Below, piece by piece: positions 42,573 through 50,689 of a stretch of 64,000 nt of DNA. The stretch covers positions 124,001 through 188,000 of the forward strand of contig NZ_JBHMFS010000003.1 of NCBI RefSeq assembly GCF_051433165.1. The letters are read 5' to 3'. The notes below the pieces were generated by a model. That model made no database searches and was not told the DNA's origin. It worked only from the letters and a program-made list of their open reading frames with translations. The stretch's first letter is position 1. Every line of letters begins with the position of its first letter. The translations under genes were made by a program, and so were the position numbers. This DNA comes from Falsiroseomonas sp051433165. Lineage in GTDB: Bacteria; Pseudomonadota; Alphaproteobacteria; Acetobacterales; Acetobacteraceae.

Positions 42573-43538
42573 TCAGTTCCGCCGGCGGCGCTGGACAGCT
42601 TCTTCCTGCCGCATGGTCACGAAGACCTCGTAATCCGCATGCTGCGTCGGCACCCAGCCGATGACGTTGCCGCGTTCCACCGCACGATGAATCTCCGGAT
42701 GCGCGGGGGGCAGGGCCAGGTGAAAGGCGGTGATATCCGCCTTGAAGCCGGCCGGCGTGTCCTTGCGGACCACGATCGGGCCGTTCTTGATTGGGCGCGA
42801 CTGCCAGATGATGCGGAGGTCGCGCAGGTTGAGCAGCCCCTTCTCCGCCGTGGCGCGCAGCATGCCGCGCGAGAAGCCCTCGGAGGCCTCGCCAATGCCC
42901 GATGCCCAAGTCACGCCCGCATCGAATTGCCGGCCCATGACGGCCACGATTGCCTGTTCATGCCCTCCGGCGAAGCCGGCGCGGCTGAAGAACTGCTCCG
43001 GGTTGATGCCGGCGGCGCGCAGCTCCGCGCGGGGGATCAGGTAGCCGCTGGCGCTGTTCGGATCGGCCCAGGCCATGGTGCGGCCGCGCATCTGCTCGAG
43101 GCTGGTGATGCCGCTATCGGCACGGGTGTACATGACGGCAATGTAGCTGGTGCTGCCATCGGCTTCCTGCGTCACCAGGATGGGCTCCACATTGCCATTC
43201 GAGTCCATCCAGGACGCGGCATAGGCGGCGGGCGACATGGATGCCATCTCGATCTGCCGGCCGGAAAACGCCTGCACCACGCCGGAATAGTCGCTGGCCT
43301 GATACAGGCGCACGGGCACGCCGAAGGTCTCACTGATCAGGCGGCCATAGGCGCCGTAGCGGCCGATGCGATCCGCCTCATTCTCCCCACCCAGGATGCC
43401 GATGCGGATTTGCGGCAGTTGCTCCGCCCAGGGGCGGCGGCCCTTCTCGGGCATCGCGGGCGCCTGGGCGCGCGCGGCGAGGGGGGCCAGCGGGGACACG
43501 GCGGCAGCGGCGATCAGGGCGCGGCGGCGGATCAGCAT
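42573..43538 (-). CDS. Orphan PhnD-like ABC binding protein (phosphate/phosphite/phosphonate family)
   Basis: The 321-residue binding protein has a signal MLIRRRALIAAAAVSPLAPLA and the family pattern RIGILGGENEADRIGRYGAY, SGRQIEMASMSPAAYAASW and WADPNSASGYLIPRAELR. The SASGY motif is typical of phosphonate- and phosphite-binding proteins. A phosphonate ligand is only a family default. No PhnC or PhnE gene is near. It is 55 bases downstream of the cyclic amidohydrolase stop on the same strand, so the two may be cotranscribed. Confidence 0.88.
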   Translation of the reverse strand: MLIRRRALIAAAAVSPLAPLAARAQAPAMPEKGRRPWAEQLPQIRIGILGGENEADRIGRYGAYGRLISETFGVPVRLYQASDYSGVVQAFSGRQIEMASMSPAAYAASWMDSNGNVEPILVTQEADGSTSYIAVMYTRADSGITSLEQMRGRTMAWADPNSASGYLIPRAELRAAGINPEQFFSRAGFAGGHEQAIVAVMGRQFDAGVTWASGIGEASEGFSRGMLRATAEKGLLNLRDLRIIWQSRPIKNGPIVVRKDTPAGFKADITAFHLALPPAHPEIHRAVERGNVIGWVPTQHADYEVFVTMRQEEAVQRRRRN

Positions 43539-43593
43539 GGGAGCGGGTGCCTCGGTGACGGTCTTGCGAGCCTAGCGTGACAGCGCGGGCAAA

Positions 43594-45033
43594 TCACCAG
43601 GATTGGGCGCCCGGCCGCAGGATCGCCTTGGTTGTCGTCGCCAGGTTGCGCGGTGCGGGTTTCGGCATCTCCGGCCGCTCCATCCGGCCCCAACCGGGCG
43701 CATCCGCCACCGTGCCGCCTTCCATCACGATGCGGCCGCGCACGATGGTGGCGACCGGCATGCCCACCGTCTCGAAGCCTTCATAGGGCGTGAAGCGGCT
43801 GCGGAGGCTGTGCAGCTCGGCGCCACGGATCACGCCTTCCTTCGCCGGGTCCACCACGGCGATATCGGCATCCGCGCCCGGCTGGATCACGCCCTTGCGC
43901 GGATACAGCCCGAAGGCCTTGGCCGGCGCGGCGGAGGCCATGCGGACATACTGCTCCATGGTCGTGCGCCCCTGATGCACCAGGGTCAGCATGAGCCGCA
44001 TGGAGGTCTCGACCCCCGGGAAGCCGCAGGCATTGTCCCAGAAGCTGGCATGCTGCTTTTCCGCCACGGCATGCGGTGCGTGGTCCGTGCCGAGCATGTC
44101 GATGGTGCCGTCCAACAGCGCGGCCAGGATCGGCTCCCGCTGCGCGGCCTCCCGGATCGGCGGATTCAGCCGCGCGATGCGCGCCTTGTCGCCGACAAGA
44201 TCCTCGGCCGACAGAAGAAAATATTGCGGCCCGGTCTCCACCGTCATCGGCACGCCGCGCGCCTTGGCATCCCGGATGATGGGGATGGAGCGCATGCAGC
44301 TTTCATGCACGATGTGGATGCGCGCGCCGGTCCATTCGGAGAGGGTGATGGAACGGTTGAGCGATTCCAGCGCGACGATATCGGCCCGCGCCGCCAGATG
44401 CGCGAAGGCATCGTCGCGACCGGCAGCCTTCATGCGGTTCTCGCGCCAGAACAGCATGGGCGAATTTTCGGCGTGGATCGAACAGCGCAGGCCAAGCTCG
44501 GCAAGGATCTCGAACCCCTCCAGCACCGCACCATCATTGGGCGCGGGCAGGTTGCCGGTGGTGTTGCCGTAGAACAGCTTCGTACCGATGATCCCGGCCT
44601 CGGCGAGCTTGGGCAGGATGTCGAGCGTGCGTTCGTCCAGCAGGCCATACAGTCCGTAATTGACATGCGCCTGGCGGGCCGCCGCTTCCTGCTTGATGGC
44701 CAAGGCATCCAGCGACCAGACCGGCGGGTCGGTGTTCGGCATGTCGAAGATGGTGGTGACACCACCGGCCGCGGCGGCGCGGGTGCCGGTGGTCCAGTCC
44801 TCCTTCTGCGTCATGCCGGGTTCGCGGATATGCGTGTGCACATCGATGGCGCCGGGGATGACGAATTTGCCGGCGGCCGACAGCGTCTGCGTGGCGCGCG
44901 GGGCGAAGCGGGGATCGCCCACGAAGACGATGAGCCCATCCTTCACCGCGACATCGGCGGGGAACCGGCCTGTCTCGTTCACCACCGTGCCGCCGGTGAT
45001 CAGCAGGTCAACGAGCATTTCAGCGTCCGGCAT
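43594..45033 (-). CDS. Cyclic amidohydrolase (dihydroorotase/allantoinase/hydantoinase family)
   Basis: The 479-residue metal-dependent hydrolase has the metal ligands in DVHTHIREPG, the likely carboxylated lysine in GTKLFYGNT, and histidines in CSIHAEN and HIVHES. The catalytic aspartate lies in GTDHAPH. Members open cyclic amides (dihydroorotate, allantoin, hydantoins, dihydropyrimidines). Its length is near allantoinases and hydantoinases. An internal ATG at 45018 is an alternative start. It is the first gene of a leftward unit followed by the PhnD-like gene. Confidence 0.88.
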   Translation of the reverse strand: MPDAEMLVDLLITGGTVVNETGRFPADVAVKDGLIVFVGDPRFAPRATQTLSAAGKFVIPGAIDVHTHIREPGMTQKEDWTTGTRAAAAGGVTTIFDMPNTDPPVWSLDALAIKQEAAARQAHVNYGLYGLLDERTLDILPKLAEAGIIGTKLFYGNTTGNLPAPNDGAVLEGFEILAELGLRCSIHAENSPMLFWRENRMKAAGRDDAFAHLAARADIVALESLNRSITLSEWTGARIHIVHESCMRSIPIIRDAKARGVPMTVETGPQYFLLSAEDLVGDKARIARLNPPIREAAQREPILAALLDGTIDMLGTDHAPHAVAEKQHASFWDNACGFPGVETSMRLMLTLVHQGRTTMEQYVRMASAAPAKAFGLYPRKGVIQPGADADIAVVDPAKEGVIRGAELHSLRSRFTPYEGFETVGMPVATIVRGRIVMEGGTVADAPGWGRMERPEMPKPAPRNLATTTKAILRPGAQSW

Positions 45034-45280
45034 GATGGTCTGTCCTGTCTGGTCTTGTTACTTAAGCCGCGGACCTAGCCGGCCTCGACCTCCTGGCCAA
45101 GCCTGGGTTTGGCTAGGTGCAGTTTGACGAAGATCGGCCGGCCTGTAGGCAGGCCGCCGGAATTGGGACGAAAGCGGAGGTCACTTGCTAGGCATGAGGC
45201 GCGACGGCTACGGTGGCAGGCAAAGTTATATTCATACGATGCGATTCCTCCGAATATTTCGGGCTTTTTGAGGTCGATAA
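45034..45280. promoter_or_regulatory. Divergent region between amidohydrolase and the AT-rich fusion gene
   Basis: This 247-base region must carry both promoters. Composition falls from GC-rich to AT-rich from about 45225 rightwards. A 7-bp hairpin (CGGCCTG 45139-45145 / CAGGCCG 45150-45156) is present. GAGG at about 45270 is the ribosome-binding sequence of the fusion gene. No confident promoter hexamers were found. Confidence 0.4.
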
Positions 45281-45283
45281 GTG

Positions 45284-47041
45284 ATGCTGGATAAAATCGG
45301 AATTCGGCATCACAGCGACAAATCTTCCCTGATTCACGGTTATCTGGATATCTACGAATATTTCCTGGAGGATTTCAGGAAAAATGAAGTGCAAATTTTG
45401 GAATTCGGTGTCGGCGGTGGCGCGTCACTGCGGACATGGCTGGATTTTTTTCCACTTGCGAAAATAATCGGTGCAGATCCAAACGCCGCCTGTCGGGCGT
45501 TTTCTGGCCCGCGCGCAATCATTGAGACCGGTGCCTATGACGACCCTGCCTTTCTATCGGATCTGGCTGAACGCTACGACCCGAGTGTTGTTATCGATGA
45601 TGGCTCGCATTTCTGGGATCATCAAATTTTATGCTTGAAACATTTATTTCCTGTCGTTCGGCCGGGCGGATTCTACATAATTGAGGACCTGCAAACGAGC
45701 TTTGGTAAGGCAAACTTTACGACCTATGCCCGTGGCGCCACGCGATCCGCCTTCGATTATCTCCACGGACTAGTCTCTGGACTGACCGCCGGGCCCAAGC
45801 TTGCGGCAGAAACAGCGGACTCGTTCGAGGCATATTTTCGATCGACTGCGGAGTTCGTGCTGTTCCGGAAAGGCCTCATTATTATCCGAAAGAATTCGGA
45901 AAAATTCTCGAAGCAGGGCGAAACGAAGCTAAGGCTGGTGCCAATGGTCGCAGCTGTGCCAGAAACCAAAGTGTTCGACCATCCTCGACGTTATCAACGA
46001 ATTCCGCCACGGATTATAGGCGCTGCGGATCGGATCGCTGCACCGGCCATGGCCGAAGCTGCAAAGGGGGAGGTCGAGGCGCCGGCTTCACGCGTGGCGC
46101 GTATCGAAGATGCTATGATCCTTGGGGACGGTGTCGTCGTAACGTCGACGGGATCCATCGTGGAGGAAAGCCTAATTAATCAGCGCGGCGCAACGCGTTT
46201 CGCGGGGCTGTATCGCGTTTCGGCCGGAGCGCGGCTTGCTGTGCATGAAATATACCCGGATCCGCGCCGCCTCTCCAGCGGGCGGGACTATGTGCTGCTG
46301 AAGCAGCGATGGGATGGAAATTTCGGACATTGGCTTGTCGAGAGTCTGCCCCGCTTGGCCCTGGCGCGGGAAATTACCGACACCACGAAATGTCTTTACA
46401 TTCTGAGGGAGCCGAATGAACCTGCGATGCGGCAGGTCTGCCTTGACAGCTTGGCTTGGTTCGGTGTGCGCCCTGAGCAGGTTCTATTCGTAGACAACCG
46501 GGCGTTGCAGGTACCTTCCCTCATTTATCCTGCGCCGCTAACTCGGCAACCCTGGGTCAAAGCCCCCTACGCAATCAGGGTGCTTGAGGAAATAGCCTAT
46601 ATCGTTACTGCTGAAATGCCCGTGAACCACGAGACCTCCGAGCGCATCTATGTCTCCCGGAATCGCACTGGCCGTCGAAGGCTGCTTAATGAGGATCAGC
46701 TGATTCCGCTGGTCGAGAGTCATGGGTTCCGTGTCGTGTATCCGGAACACATGCCAGTCACCGATCAGATGATGCTGTTTCACGATGCGCGGCTTGTTAT
46801 CGGTAATCTTGGTGCCGCGCTGACGAACCTTGTTTTCTCCAGGCCAGGTGTGCGTCTGTTAGCCCTATCCACTGAATTTATGATTGATGATTTTTTCTGG
46901 GACATTATTTGTAACAAGCAAGGTACTTATTGGTCTCTGCATGGTAAGGCGGCTAACCCCGCGCTCGGGATGCAGTCGGATTTCAATATAGACTGCGCAG
47001 CATTCAGCGAACTGCTGAAGGAATTTGTGGGGCCGGGCTAG
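45284..47041 (+). CDS. Fusion: MycE-like sugar O-methyltransferase and GT61 glycosyltransferase
   Basis: The 585-residue protein has two catalytic domains. Residues 1-200 carry SAM-binding ILEFGVGGGASLRTW and VVIDDGSHFWDHQ with VRPGGFYIIEDLQTS, the pattern of MycE-type metal-dependent sugar O-methyltransferases. Residues about 270-585 match the GT61/DUF563 family (LKQRWDGNFGHWLVESLPRL, RIYVSRNRTGRRRLLNE, ARLVIGNLGAALTNLVFS). GTG 45281 or ATG 45284 may be the start. The DNA is clearly AT-richer with different codon use (many ATT, TTT, GAA), indicating recent acquisition. It is probably involved in making a methylated surface glycan. No other glycan genes are adjacent. Confidence 0.85.
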   Translation: MLDKIGIRHHSDKSSLIHGYLDIYEYFLEDFRKNEVQILEFGVGGGASLRTWLDFFPLAKIIGADPNAACRAFSGPRAIIETGAYDDPAFLSDLAERYDPSVVIDDGSHFWDHQILCLKHLFPVVRPGGFYIIEDLQTSFGKANFTTYARGATRSAFDYLHGLVSGLTAGPKLAAETADSFEAYFRSTAEFVLFRKGLIIIRKNSEKFSKQGETKLRLVPMVAAVPETKVFDHPRRYQRIPPRIIGAADRIAAPAMAEAAKGEVEAPASRVARIEDAMILGDGVVVTSTGSIVEESLINQRGATRFAGLYRVSAGARLAVHEIYPDPRRLSSGRDYVLLKQRWDGNFGHWLVESLPRLALAREITDTTKCLYILREPNEPAMRQVCLDSLAWFGVRPEQVLFVDNRALQVPSLIYPAPLTRQPWVKAPYAIRVLEEIAYIVTAEMPVNHETSERIYVSRNRTGRRRLLNEDQLIPLVESHGFRVVYPEHMPVTDQMMLFHDARLVIGNLGAALTNLVFSRPGVRLLALSTEFMIDDFFWDIICNKQGTYWSLHGKAANPALGMQSDFNIDCAAFSELLKEFVGPG

Positions 47042-47052
47042 CGAGCGCCCGC

Positions 47053-47832
47053 TCAGATCACCCAGCCGCCATCCACTGCCAGATCCTGCCCGGTGGTCTG
47101 GCGTGAGAGGTCCGACGCCAGGAACAGCACTGCATTGGCCACGTCCTGGTCCGTGCTGATACGCCGCAGCGCATATTCGCCGGCGTGCTTCGCCCGCGCC
47201 TGCTCGATGCTGATGCCTTCCTTCTGCGCCATGGTGGCGCGCACTTCCTCGAAGCGTGGGCCCTCGACCATGCCGGGGCAGCAGCAATTGACGTTGATGT
47301 TGTGCGGCCCGAGCTCCAGCGCCGCGGATTTGGTGATGCCGCGCAGCCCCCATTTGCTGGCGGAATAGGCCGCGCGCCCGGCCCGGCCGCGCAGGCCGAA
47401 GGTGCCGCCGACATTGACGATCTTGCCATAGTTCGCCGCGATCATCCCGGGCGCGAAGGCGCGCATGGTCAGGAAGCAGCCGGTGACGTTCAGCCGCAGG
47501 ATCTCGTCGAATTCCTCGGGCGTCGTTTCCCAAAAGGTCTTCCCCATCGGGCCGCGGCCGCCGGCGATGTTGACGAGAATATCGCAGCGGCCGAAGGCGG
47601 CCAGGGCTGCCTTCGCCATGGCATCGACGCTCGCCGCCTCCATCAGGTCGCAGGCGATGATCTCCGCCCGGCGCCCCATGGCCCGAACCTGCGCGGCCAC
47701 CGGCTCGATCGCCGCGATGTCGCGACCGGCCAGGACCAAATCGGCGCCCTGTTCGGCCAGCAGCAGGGTGCAGGCCGCGCCCATGCCCTTGGCCGGGCCG
47801 GTGACCACCGCGACGCGATCCTTCAACAGCAT
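47053..47832 (-). CDS. Short-chain dehydrogenase/reductase
   Basis: The 259-residue SDR has the cofactor motif TGPAKGMGAA (residues 11-20), the NIAGG motif (88-92) and the catalytic YSASK (Tyr156, Lys160). The usual catalytic serine, 13 residues before the tyrosine, appears to be Gly143 (VNVGGTFG), with Thr144 next to it. The C-terminal VDGGWVI is normal. The ATG at 47832 was chosen at the N-terminal LKDRVAVVTG; longer upstream frames are arginine-rich shadow. It lies 22 bases downstream of the amidohydrolase gene on the same strand. Confidence 0.9.
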   Translation of the reverse strand: MLLKDRVAVVTGPAKGMGAACTLLLAEQGADLVLAGRDIAAIEPVAAQVRAMGRRAEIIACDLMEAASVDAMAKAALAAFGRCDILVNIAGGRGPMGKTFWETTPEEFDEILRLNVTGCFLTMRAFAPGMIAANYGKIVNVGGTFGLRGRAGRAAYSASKWGLRGITKSAALELGPHNINVNCCCPGMVEGPRFEEVRATMAQKEGISIEQARAKHAGEYALRRISTDQDVANAVLFLASDLSRQTTGQDLAVDGGWVI

Positions 47833-47854
47833 ACCCGCTCTCCGTTGCTCAGGC

Positions 47855-49345
47855 TCAGTCAGCCCTAAGCAAACGGCGCGACCGGGTCCAGCCCTTCGCC
47901 ATCGCCCGGCAGTGGCAGGCGACATGCGGCGCCACCGCCGCGCACCAGGCGCGCGCCTCGGTGTTGACGCCGCGCAGGCGTTCGGCGGCGGCATTCGCCT
48001 CCCGCGCCAGTTTCGCCTCATCGATGCCGAGCACGCGGCGGTCGCGCAGCTTCCATGCGCCGGCGATCATCACATCGACCACGGCGCTGCCATCCTCGGT
48101 CCAGACCATCTGGTTCGCCGCATCGTTCAGCGGCGCCCAGTTCACATGGTCCAAATCCAGCAGCACGAGGTCCGCATTGCGCCCGGCCTCGATGGTGCCG
48201 CCCTCCAGCCCCAGCAGGCTGGAGGAGCCTTGGGTCGCCAGCCGCACCGTCTCCGCCGTGCCGAGCCAGTCGTCATCCTCCGCGCCCTCCCAGAGGCGGG
48301 AGGCGAAGGCGGCCAGGCGCATGGCCTCGAACATGTTCTGGTTGTCGGAGGATGAGGATCCATCCGTGCCGATGCCGACGGTGACGCCGGCCGCAATCGC
48401 CTTCCGCACCGGTGCGATGCCGGATGCCAGACGCATATTGGCGCCCGGATTATGCGAGATGCCGGCGCCGCGTTCGGCCAGCAGCGCCAAATCCTCATCG
48501 GTGAGCCAGACGCCATGCGCCACGCTGAACCAGGGGCCGACCAGGCCGAGCTTGTCCATGTGGCCCAGCAGCGTCGCGCCCTCATAGCGGATTTCGCCGC
48601 CCGCCGACTGGTAGCGGGACTCGGCCACATGGCTCTGCATCGGCAGGCCATGCTCCGCGGCCAGGGCCCGGCAGGCCTTGAGGAAATCATCCGTGCCATG
48701 CAGCGGAATGGTCGGCGCCACGCCGAAGCGGATATTCCGGCCGCCATGCGACCAGCCGCGGGCGATGCTGCCCATGGCGCCCAGCGTCTCGGAAGCCGGG
48801 GCGGCGGACATCGCCGCGACCTTGCTGCGGAACGGCTCCGGCAGGCTGTCGATCAGGCCCGGCGTCGCCTGGAAGAAGGTGAGGTCGCCCAGCATCGGCG
48901 CCAGCACGGCGCGCAACCCTACTGCCGCATAGGCCTCCGCCATCGCATCCAGCCCCTCCGCCGTAGGAAGCGGGATTTCAGAGGGCAGGTCATAGACCGC
49001 GGTGCAGCCCTTCTTCAGGTTCTCCACGGCGTTCAGCGCGGAGGACAGGTACTTGTCCTGCAGCAGCCGCCCGCCGGTGACCCAGGGCGCATGGGCCAGC
49101 AGCAGCGCCAAATCCCATTTGTCACCCGAGCCCTTGGCAAGCCCGCCATGGCCATGGGTGTGGCCGTTCACCAGGCCGGGGATGATCAGCCGGTGGCGAG
49201 CGTCGAAGGTCTGCGCGGACTCCACCTTGCTGCCGGGCGGCAGCAGCGCGGCGATCCTGCCGCCCTCCACCAACACCTCCTGAAAGCTGGTGGACAGCGC
49301 ATCCGGCGCCAGAACCCGGGCGCCGGTCAGAAGGATTTTGGACAT
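47855..49345 (-). CDS. Amidohydrolase/deaminase, ATZ/TRZ family
   Basis: The 496-residue enzyme has the metal-binding NGHTHGHGG (about residue 60), SHVAES, AHGVWL and GTDGSSSSDNQNMFE motifs of the ATZ/TRZ/guanine-deaminase branch. The GTDGSSSSDN stretch is like that of 8-oxoguanine deaminase and chlorohydrolase relatives. It likely deaminates or dechlorinates an N-heterocycle. The ATG at 49345 gives a normal N-terminus (MSKILLTGARVL). It forms a leftward group with the NMT1-like binding protein upstream and the SDR downstream. Confidence 0.88.
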   Translation of the reverse strand: MSKILLTGARVLAPDALSTSFQEVLVEGGRIAALLPPGSKVESAQTFDARHRLIIPGLVNGHTHGHGGLAKGSGDKWDLALLLAHAPWVTGGRLLQDKYLSSALNAVENLKKGCTAVYDLPSEIPLPTAEGLDAMAEAYAAVGLRAVLAPMLGDLTFFQATPGLIDSLPEPFRSKVAAMSAAPASETLGAMGSIARGWSHGGRNIRFGVAPTIPLHGTDDFLKACRALAAEHGLPMQSHVAESRYQSAGGEIRYEGATLLGHMDKLGLVGPWFSVAHGVWLTDEDLALLAERGAGISHNPGANMRLASGIAPVRKAIAAGVTVGIGTDGSSSSDNQNMFEAMRLAAFASRLWEGAEDDDWLGTAETVRLATQGSSSLLGLEGGTIEAGRNADLVLLDLDHVNWAPLNDAANQMVWTEDGSAVVDVMIAGAWKLRDRRVLGIDEAKLAREANAAAERLRGVNTEARAWCAAVAPHVACHCRAMAKGWTRSRRLLRAD

Positions 49346-49482
49346 GGCCGGAGCCTCCCCAGTAGGCGGCCGGTGCACGTCGCGCCGGCCGAGCGGCCTA
49401 GAGGTTGCCGCCGCTTATGCGTCGCGCCAAGGGCGCGCCTTCGGCGTGATGATGCCAGGCCGGCGGATGCCGGCGCCCGTCA

Positions 49483-49516
49483 CGCCCTCGGCGTGCCTGC
49501 GGCGCGACCGAGGGCG
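49483..49516 (-). other. GC-rich hairpin downstream of the NMT1-like gene
   Basis: CGCCCTCGG (49483-49491) pairs with CCGAGGGCG (49508-49516) around a 16-base loop. It lies about 12 bases beyond the stop of the leftward binding-protein gene. No T-run follows, so it is not a classical terminator. Confidence 0.5.
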
Positions 49517-49527
49517 CCGAAAATGCT

Positions 49528-50547
49528 TCAAAACATCCGCTCGGACTTCGGCGGCAGGTAGCGGTCGGTGAACATGCTCTCCGCGGAGGGCGGGTTGGCG
49601 ACGCCGAGCGCCTCCGCATTCACCTGCACCAGCTGCTGGGCGCGAGCCATGTCCAGGTGGCCCATGCCGCCGGCGCGGCTGTTCGGCGTGATGATGGAGC
49701 GGTCGCGCGTCATCGCGAAGCGGCGGGATTCCAGCGCCTCGTCGAACAGTGCCTCGCGCCGCTTCAGCGCGGCCATGCCGGCGGGGACATCGTTCAGCAG
49801 CAGCTTCAGCCCGTCGATCGAGGCCTTCACGAAGCGCGCCGCGACATCCTGGTTCCGCTCCAACCATTCGGCGCGGACAAAGACGCCGGAGCCGTACAGG
49901 TCCAGGCCGTTCTCGGCATAGGGCCAGGACAGGATGTTGTCCTCCGGGATACCGAGGCCCACCAGGTTGAAATGCACCGTGAACAGGAAGCCCGTCACCG
50001 CATCCACCTGGCCGGTGCGCAGCATGGTGTCGCGCAGATTGGCGGCCATGGAGGTCCAGCGCACGCGGCTGGCATCGATGCCGGCAACCTTGGCGAAGGC
50101 CGGGAACAGCAGGCGAGACCCTTCACCCTCCGGCGCGCCGAGGCTCTTGCCCGCCACATCCTGCGGCTTTTCGATGCCGCGGCCCTTCATGGTGACGATG
50201 GCGGCGGCGGTGCGGTCGAACACCGGGTATAGCATGACCAGCCGGCTGTTCGGGTTCTCCGCGTTGAACTTCACCGCGCCGGAAAAATCCGCGAAGCCGA
50301 TGTCGTAGGCACCGGAGCCCACCTTCACCAACGCATCGCCGGAGCCAAAGCCGCGGTCCATCCGCACGGCAAGCTGCGCGCGCTCGAACAGGCCACGATC
50401 CTGGGCCAGCGCCCACATGCCGTGATTGCCCTGCAGCGCCCAGTCGAGCGTGAAGCGCAGGGCGGTCTGTGCGTGGGCGGTGCGAATGGCGGGCAGGGCA
50501 AGCGCGGCGCCGGCGCCGGCGGCCATCAGGGTGCGACGGTTCAGCAT
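49528..50547 (-). CDS. Orphan ABC binding protein, NMT1/THI5-like family
   Basis: The 339-residue periplasmic binding protein has a twin-arginine-like signal MLNRRTLMAAGAGAALALPA ending near AHAQ, then LRFTLDWALQGNHGMWALAQDRGLF, the typical start of NMT1/THI5-like proteins. Members deliver pyrimidines (HMP), sulfonates, nitrate or riboflavin precursors. No permease or ATPase is adjacent. The permease/ATPase pair at 6275-7994 is of the matching class. It lies upstream of the ATZ/TRZ amidohydrolase on the same strand, suggesting import of that enzyme's heterocyclic substrate. Confidence 0.9.
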   Translation of the reverse strand: MLNRRTLMAAGAGAALALPAIRTAHAQTALRFTLDWALQGNHGMWALAQDRGLFERAQLAVRMDRGFGSGDALVKVGSGAYDIGFADFSGAVKFNAENPNSRLVMLYPVFDRTAAAIVTMKGRGIEKPQDVAGKSLGAPEGEGSRLLFPAFAKVAGIDASRVRWTSMAANLRDTMLRTGQVDAVTGFLFTVHFNLVGLGIPEDNILSWPYAENGLDLYGSGVFVRAEWLERNQDVAARFVKASIDGLKLLLNDVPAGMAALKRREALFDEALESRRFAMTRDRSIITPNSRAGGMGHLDMARAQQLVQVNAEALGVANPPSAESMFTDRYLPPKSERMF

Positions 50548-50571
50548 GTTCGGATCCTCCTCGGTCGGCGC

Positions 50572-50599
50572 ACCATAACCTGGAATTGTCGTCTGTCAC
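50572..50599 (-). promoter_or_regulatory. Possible sigma-70-like promoter of the NMT1-like gene
   Basis: Read leftward, GTGACA (50599-50594) and TATGGT (50577-50572) are 16 bases apart. The -10 element ends about 25 bases before the ATG, with a GAGGAGG ribosome-binding sequence between. The -35 matches the consensus in 5 of 6 positions and the -10 in 4 of 6. Confidence 0.35.
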
Positions 50600-50689
50600 C
50601 GGCTCGAAGGCATCGGATGGGGCATTGCCGGCGAGCCGCTGCCGCAGCCCTGGGCACCTGCCTGTTTCTTGGGCCACCTTTTGGGCCGA

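Noticed and set aside
45109..45294. A 61-codon plus-strand frame before the AT-rich fusion gene
   Set aside because: It is arginine-rich, has no ribosome-binding support and overlaps the promoter region and start of the fusion gene.
45225..47050. Insertion sequence or integron carrying the AT-rich gene
   Set aside because: No transposase, integrase, terminal inverted repeat or target-site duplication could be found at either edge.
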